A stretch of DNA of 7,560 nucleotides from the NCBI GenBank assembly GCA_031267995.1, contig JAIRXZ010000086.1, forward strand, positions 1-7,560, read 5' to 3'. The notes beneath the pieces are model-generated. The model saw only the letters and a list, made by a program, of their open reading frames with translations. It had not been told where the DNA came from and made no database searches. This document shows positions 6,024 to 7,560 of this stretch, piece after piece. Made by a program: the position numbers and the translations under genes. Every line of letters starts with the position of its first letter. Position 1 is the first letter of the stretch. Source of the stretch: Odoribacteraceae bacterium (GTDB lineage Bacteria; Bacteroidota; Bacteroidia; Bacteroidales; Marinifilaceae).

Positions 6024-6254
6024 CGACCGTGTAACGCCACCCGCCGCGACGCCTTCGCCACCCGCCTCGACGCGCCTTCACGATTCCCCCCGACCGTGTA
6101 ACGCCACCCGCCACGACGTCCTCACCACCCGCCTCGACGCGCCTTCACGATTCCCCTCGACCGTGTAACGCCACCCGCCACGACACCCTCACCACCCGCC
6201 TCGACGCGCCTTCACGATTCCCCTCGACCGTGTAACGCCACCCGCCGCGACGCC
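6024..6254. repeat. 67-bp tandem repeat, about 3.4 copies
   Basis: Copies begin with CGACCGTGTAACGCCACCCG at 6024, 6091, 6158 and 6225; the last is cut off at about 30 bp. Substitutions cluster in the middle (GCCTTCGCC, GTCCTCACC, ACCCTCACC) and at the final base, while the rest is nearly constant. A 67-bp period shifts the reading frame at every copy, which argues against a coding role. There are no unrelated spacers between copies, so it is not a CRISPR array. Confidence 0.9.
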
Positions 6255-6375
6255 CCCGCCGATGGCGCGCGCGGAAAGAGGGTACACGTGAAAAAGGGTG
6301 CACACACGGGCGCTCCCCTACAACATTCTCCAACGAACCGTAGGGGCGCACCTACGTGTGCGCCCTTTCCAGCGG

Positions 6376-6406
6376 GTGCATCCCGAGGATAACACCGGTA
6401 AACGTA
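6376..6406 (+). repeat. 31-bp repeat, copy 1
   Basis: This module ends in GATAACACCGGTAAACGTA and recurs at 6930-6960 with two substitutions. Here it is followed by a type A hairpin; the second copy leads directly into a type B hairpin. Confidence 0.8.
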
Positions 6407-6414
6407 CCGCCGCG

Positions 6415-6485
6415 GGCGCGGGCTTGTAGCCCGTGCCACCACCGAAAGGCCACCTTTTCGTTGGCACGGACTACAAGTCCGCGCC
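6415..6485. repeat. Head-to-head pair of type A hairpins
   Basis: Type A copy 6415-6437 (plus) faces an inverted copy at 6463-6485, separated by 25 bp. Each can fold alone (10-bp stem, 3-nt loop). The two copies differ at two positions, G-C in one and A-T in the other, which keeps each stem paired. Together they form a 23-bp imperfect inverted repeat. Confidence 0.8.
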
Positions 6486-6549
6486 AGCGGGATTTCATTG
6501 GATGATGCTGTAGGGGCGAAAAATCTTTCGCCCACCCGGTAGCCCTTCT

Positions 6550-6569
6550 CACGTTCGCGTGCGAGCGTG
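6550..6569. repeat. Isolated hairpin
   Basis: CACGTTCG and the facing CGAGCGTG close an 8-bp stem with one G-T pair around a four-base loop. It is unlike the A and B types. Downstream, the motif ATCGCCGGGTC is repeated in tandem up to 6600 and occurs once more near 6669. Confidence 0.45.
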
Positions 6570-6725
6570 GGGTGGCATCGCCGGGTCATCGCCGGGTCAT
6601 GCTATAGGGGCGCACCTGCGTGTGCGCCCTTCCTCTCGCGTGCCGCCCCCGTGGGAATATCGTCGGGTCATCGCCGGGTTATGCTGTAGGGGCGACCCTC
6701 GCGGGCGCCCCTCCCGCGTGTGCAT

Positions 6726-6820
6726 TTCCGCTGGCGCGGGCTTGCAGCCCGTGCCACCACCGGAAGGCCACCTTTTCGTCGGAAAATGCTGTAGGGGCGA
6801 CCCTCGCGGTCGCCCTTCCC
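6726..6820 (+). repeat. Composite A-linker-B repeat unit 1
   Basis: TTCCG, the type A hairpin (6733-6755), the closing CGGAA, then a linker holding the small TTTTC-GTCG-GAAAA hairpin, then a type B hairpin with arms 6795-6802 and 6808-6815 (GGGCGACC/GGTCGCCC). Confidence 0.85.
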
Positions 6821-6830
6821 GCGTGTGCAT

Positions 6831-6922
6831 TTCCGCTGGCGCGGGCTTGCAGCCCGTGCCACCACCGGAAAGGCACCTTTTCGTTGGAAAATGCTGTAGG
6901 GGCGAATAATTATTCGCCCTTC
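6831..6922 (+). repeat. Composite A-linker-B repeat unit 2
   Basis: Type A hairpin at 6838-6860 and, after the same linker, a type B hairpin that is a perfect 20-bp palindrome (6900-6919, arms GGGCGAATAA/TTATTCGCCC). It lies 105 bp after unit 1. Confidence 0.85.
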
Positions 6923-6929
6923 CCCGCGT

Positions 6930-6960
6930 GTGCACCCCGACGATAACACCGGTAAACGTA
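6930..6960 (+). repeat. 31-bp repeat, copy 2
   Basis: Second copy of the module at 6376-6406, with two substitutions in 31 bases; it joins directly to the type B hairpin at 6959-6986. Confidence 0.8.
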
Positions 6961-6987
6961 GGGGCGCACCTCCGTATGCGCCCTTCC

Positions 6988-7086
6988 TTCCGCTGGCGCG
7001 GGCTTGCCGCCCGTGCCACCACCGGAAGGCCACCATTTCGTCGGAAAATGTTGTATGGGCGCACCACCCCGTGGGGCCGCCCCTCC
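6988..7086 (+). repeat. Composite A-linker-B repeat unit 3
   Basis: Type A at 6995-7017 has a mismatch at the loop-closing pair (GCTTGCCGC), and the type B part (7054-7086) is degenerate with a rearranged loop. The outer CCTTCCG/CGGAAGG stem is extended to 7 bp here. Confidence 0.8.
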
Positions 7087-7097
7087 GGCGGGTTAAT

Positions 7098-7190
7098 TTC
7101 CGCTGGCGGGGGCTTGCAGCCCGTGCCACCACCGGAAGGCCACCTTTTCGTCGGAAAATGTTGTAGGGGCGCACCTCCGCGTGCGCCCTC
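7098..7190 (+). repeat. Composite A-linker-B repeat unit 4
   Basis: Type A at 7105-7127 and type B with arms 7167-7174 and 7181-7188 (GGGCGCAC/GTGCGCCC). It lies 110 bp after unit 3. Confidence 0.85.
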
Positions 7191-7390
7191 GCCACGTTTC
7201 CCCTATCCCATCCCGGAACCCCATCCCCCCATCTACGGAAAAGGGCGCACACGCAGGTGCGCCCCTACAGCATGTTCCGACGATATGCTGTAGGGGCGAC
7301 CCTCGCGGTCGCCCTTCCACGCGGTACGCGTCCCGGTAACAACATGTCGAGGGCGCACACGGAGGTGCCGCCCCTACAGCATACTCCAAT

Positions 7391-7447
7391 GGCTTCGACA
7401 AGCTCAGCCACTGCGGCTATTATACGGTGGCTGAGCCTGTCGAAGCC
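7391..7447. repeat. Long hairpin of the CTTCGACAAGCTCAGCC type
   Basis: Arms 7391-7411 and 7427-7447 (21 bp each, one mismatch) enclose a 15-nt loop. The arm sequence GGCTTCGACAAGCTCAGCC is one I recognise as a frequent intergenic palindrome in Bacteroidota and some other bacteria. It could act as a terminator-like or mRNA-stabilising stem; no T tract follows on either side. Confidence 0.85.
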
Positions 7448-7483
7448 CAAAGAACCCGCGCCACCAATCATGACCCCGGAGGT

Positions 7484-7506
7484 GGCACGAGCAACAAGCC
7501 CGCGCC
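7484..7506 (-). repeat. Inverted, diverged type A hairpin
   Basis: Minus-strand copy of the type A hairpin (GGCGCGGGCTTG start) with a weakened inner stem, including a T-T mismatch next to the loop. A diverged GGAAAATG linker lies beside it, on the opposite side from the normal order. Confidence 0.7.
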
Positions 7507-7560
7507 AGCGAACGACATTTTCCGGCAACCCCGTAGGGGCGCACCTGCGTGTGCGCCCTT

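Larger units (their letters stand above)
6294..7560. repeat. Mosaic of dispersed hairpin repeats, no gene
   Basis: This 1.27-kb stretch is built from short repeated palindromes in both orientations. Type B, consensus (ATGCTGTA)GGGGCG...CGCCCTT, has about fourteen copies: 6294-6321 (inverted, degenerate), 6340-6370, 6510-6533, 6604-6632, 6685-6713, 6791-6819, 6896-6922, 6959-6986, 7054-7086, 7162-7190, 7241-7270 (inverted), 7288-7317, 7349-7378 (inverted), 7533-7560. Type A, GGCGCGGGCT...AGCCCGTGCC, has six copies plus one inverted partner listed separately. Reading frames through it give low-complexity peptides rich in Arg, Ala, Gly and Trp that repeat with the DNA. The array continues past the right edge. 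Confidence 0.9.

Noticed and set aside
6597..7252. Several long minus-strand open frames over the hairpin array, with recurring peptides such as VVARAASPRQRK
   Set aside because: The peptides repeat because the DNA repeats. The same DNA is read in several frames and no family is recognisable; such frames arise easily in GC-rich DNA without stops.
7265..7528. Minus-strand 87-residue frame containing LSHRIIAAVAELVEAI
   Set aside because: It is a translation of the long hairpin at 7391-7447 plus type B repeats, a typical false ORF of this palindrome.
6024..7560. A CRISPR array
   Set aside because: The 67-bp repeats are contiguous without unique spacers, and the later repeats are hairpins at irregular distances in both orientations. 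No cas gene is present.
6294..7560. An insertion sequence or integron
   Set aside because: No transposase, integrase or matching terminal repeats with target duplication were found; the hairpins are short and non-coding.

Overview
The window looks like a high-GC member of the Bacteroidota, probably order Bacteroidales; family and genus cannot be fixed from the sequence alone. Three things point there: promoters of the TTTG / TAnnTTTG type instead of -35/-10 boxes, almost no Shine-Dalgarno sequences, and gene families typical of the phylum (a DUF4251 protein, a stand-alone N-terminal half of a glycogen-synthase-like protein, prfA next to pyrF).

Layout. Positions 1-300 are non-coding, with terminator-like hairpins and a G-rich tract. 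A glycogen/starch-synthase-like protein lies on the minus strand (301-1113). It is divergently transcribed from yraN (1327-1680); each gene has its own TTTG-N19-TAnnTTTG promoter in the gap between them. After yraN comes a 188-bp AT-rich gap with a long inverted repeat and a hairpin followed by a T tract. Next are an OsmC-family protein (1869-2279), a probable terminator, and the prfA-pyrF pair (2333-4249; release factor 1 and orotidine-5'-phosphate decarboxylase), 12 bp apart. Facing these are two minus-strand genes transcribed in the order DUF4251 protein (5837-5139) then pyridoxine/pyridoxamine kinase (5142-4270). Their stop and start overlap as GTGA, so they are probably translationally coupled. 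The genes are mostly housekeeping (translation termination, pyrimidine synthesis, vitamin B6 salvage, thiol-peroxide defence) and do not form one pathway.

From 5838 to the right edge (1.7 kb) I find no believable gene. The stretch holds a possible promoter beside a C10 homopolymer, a 67-bp tandem repeat (3.4 copies), and a dense mosaic of short hairpin repeats: about fourteen copies of a GTAGGGGCG...CGCCC hairpin, six copies of a second hairpin (GGCGCGGGCT...AGCCCGTGCC), and one long stem of the CTTCGACAAGCTCAGCC kind. Different copies of the first hairpin keep their pairing while changing sequence, which suggests selection on structure. Open frames across this stretch are repeat artefacts.

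No new multi-gene system is visible. The most interesting items are the repeat mosaic, a nearly exact in-frame 111-bp duplication in the DUF4251 gene, the C10 tract upstream of that gene, and a possible structured RNA between yraN and the osmC-like gene.
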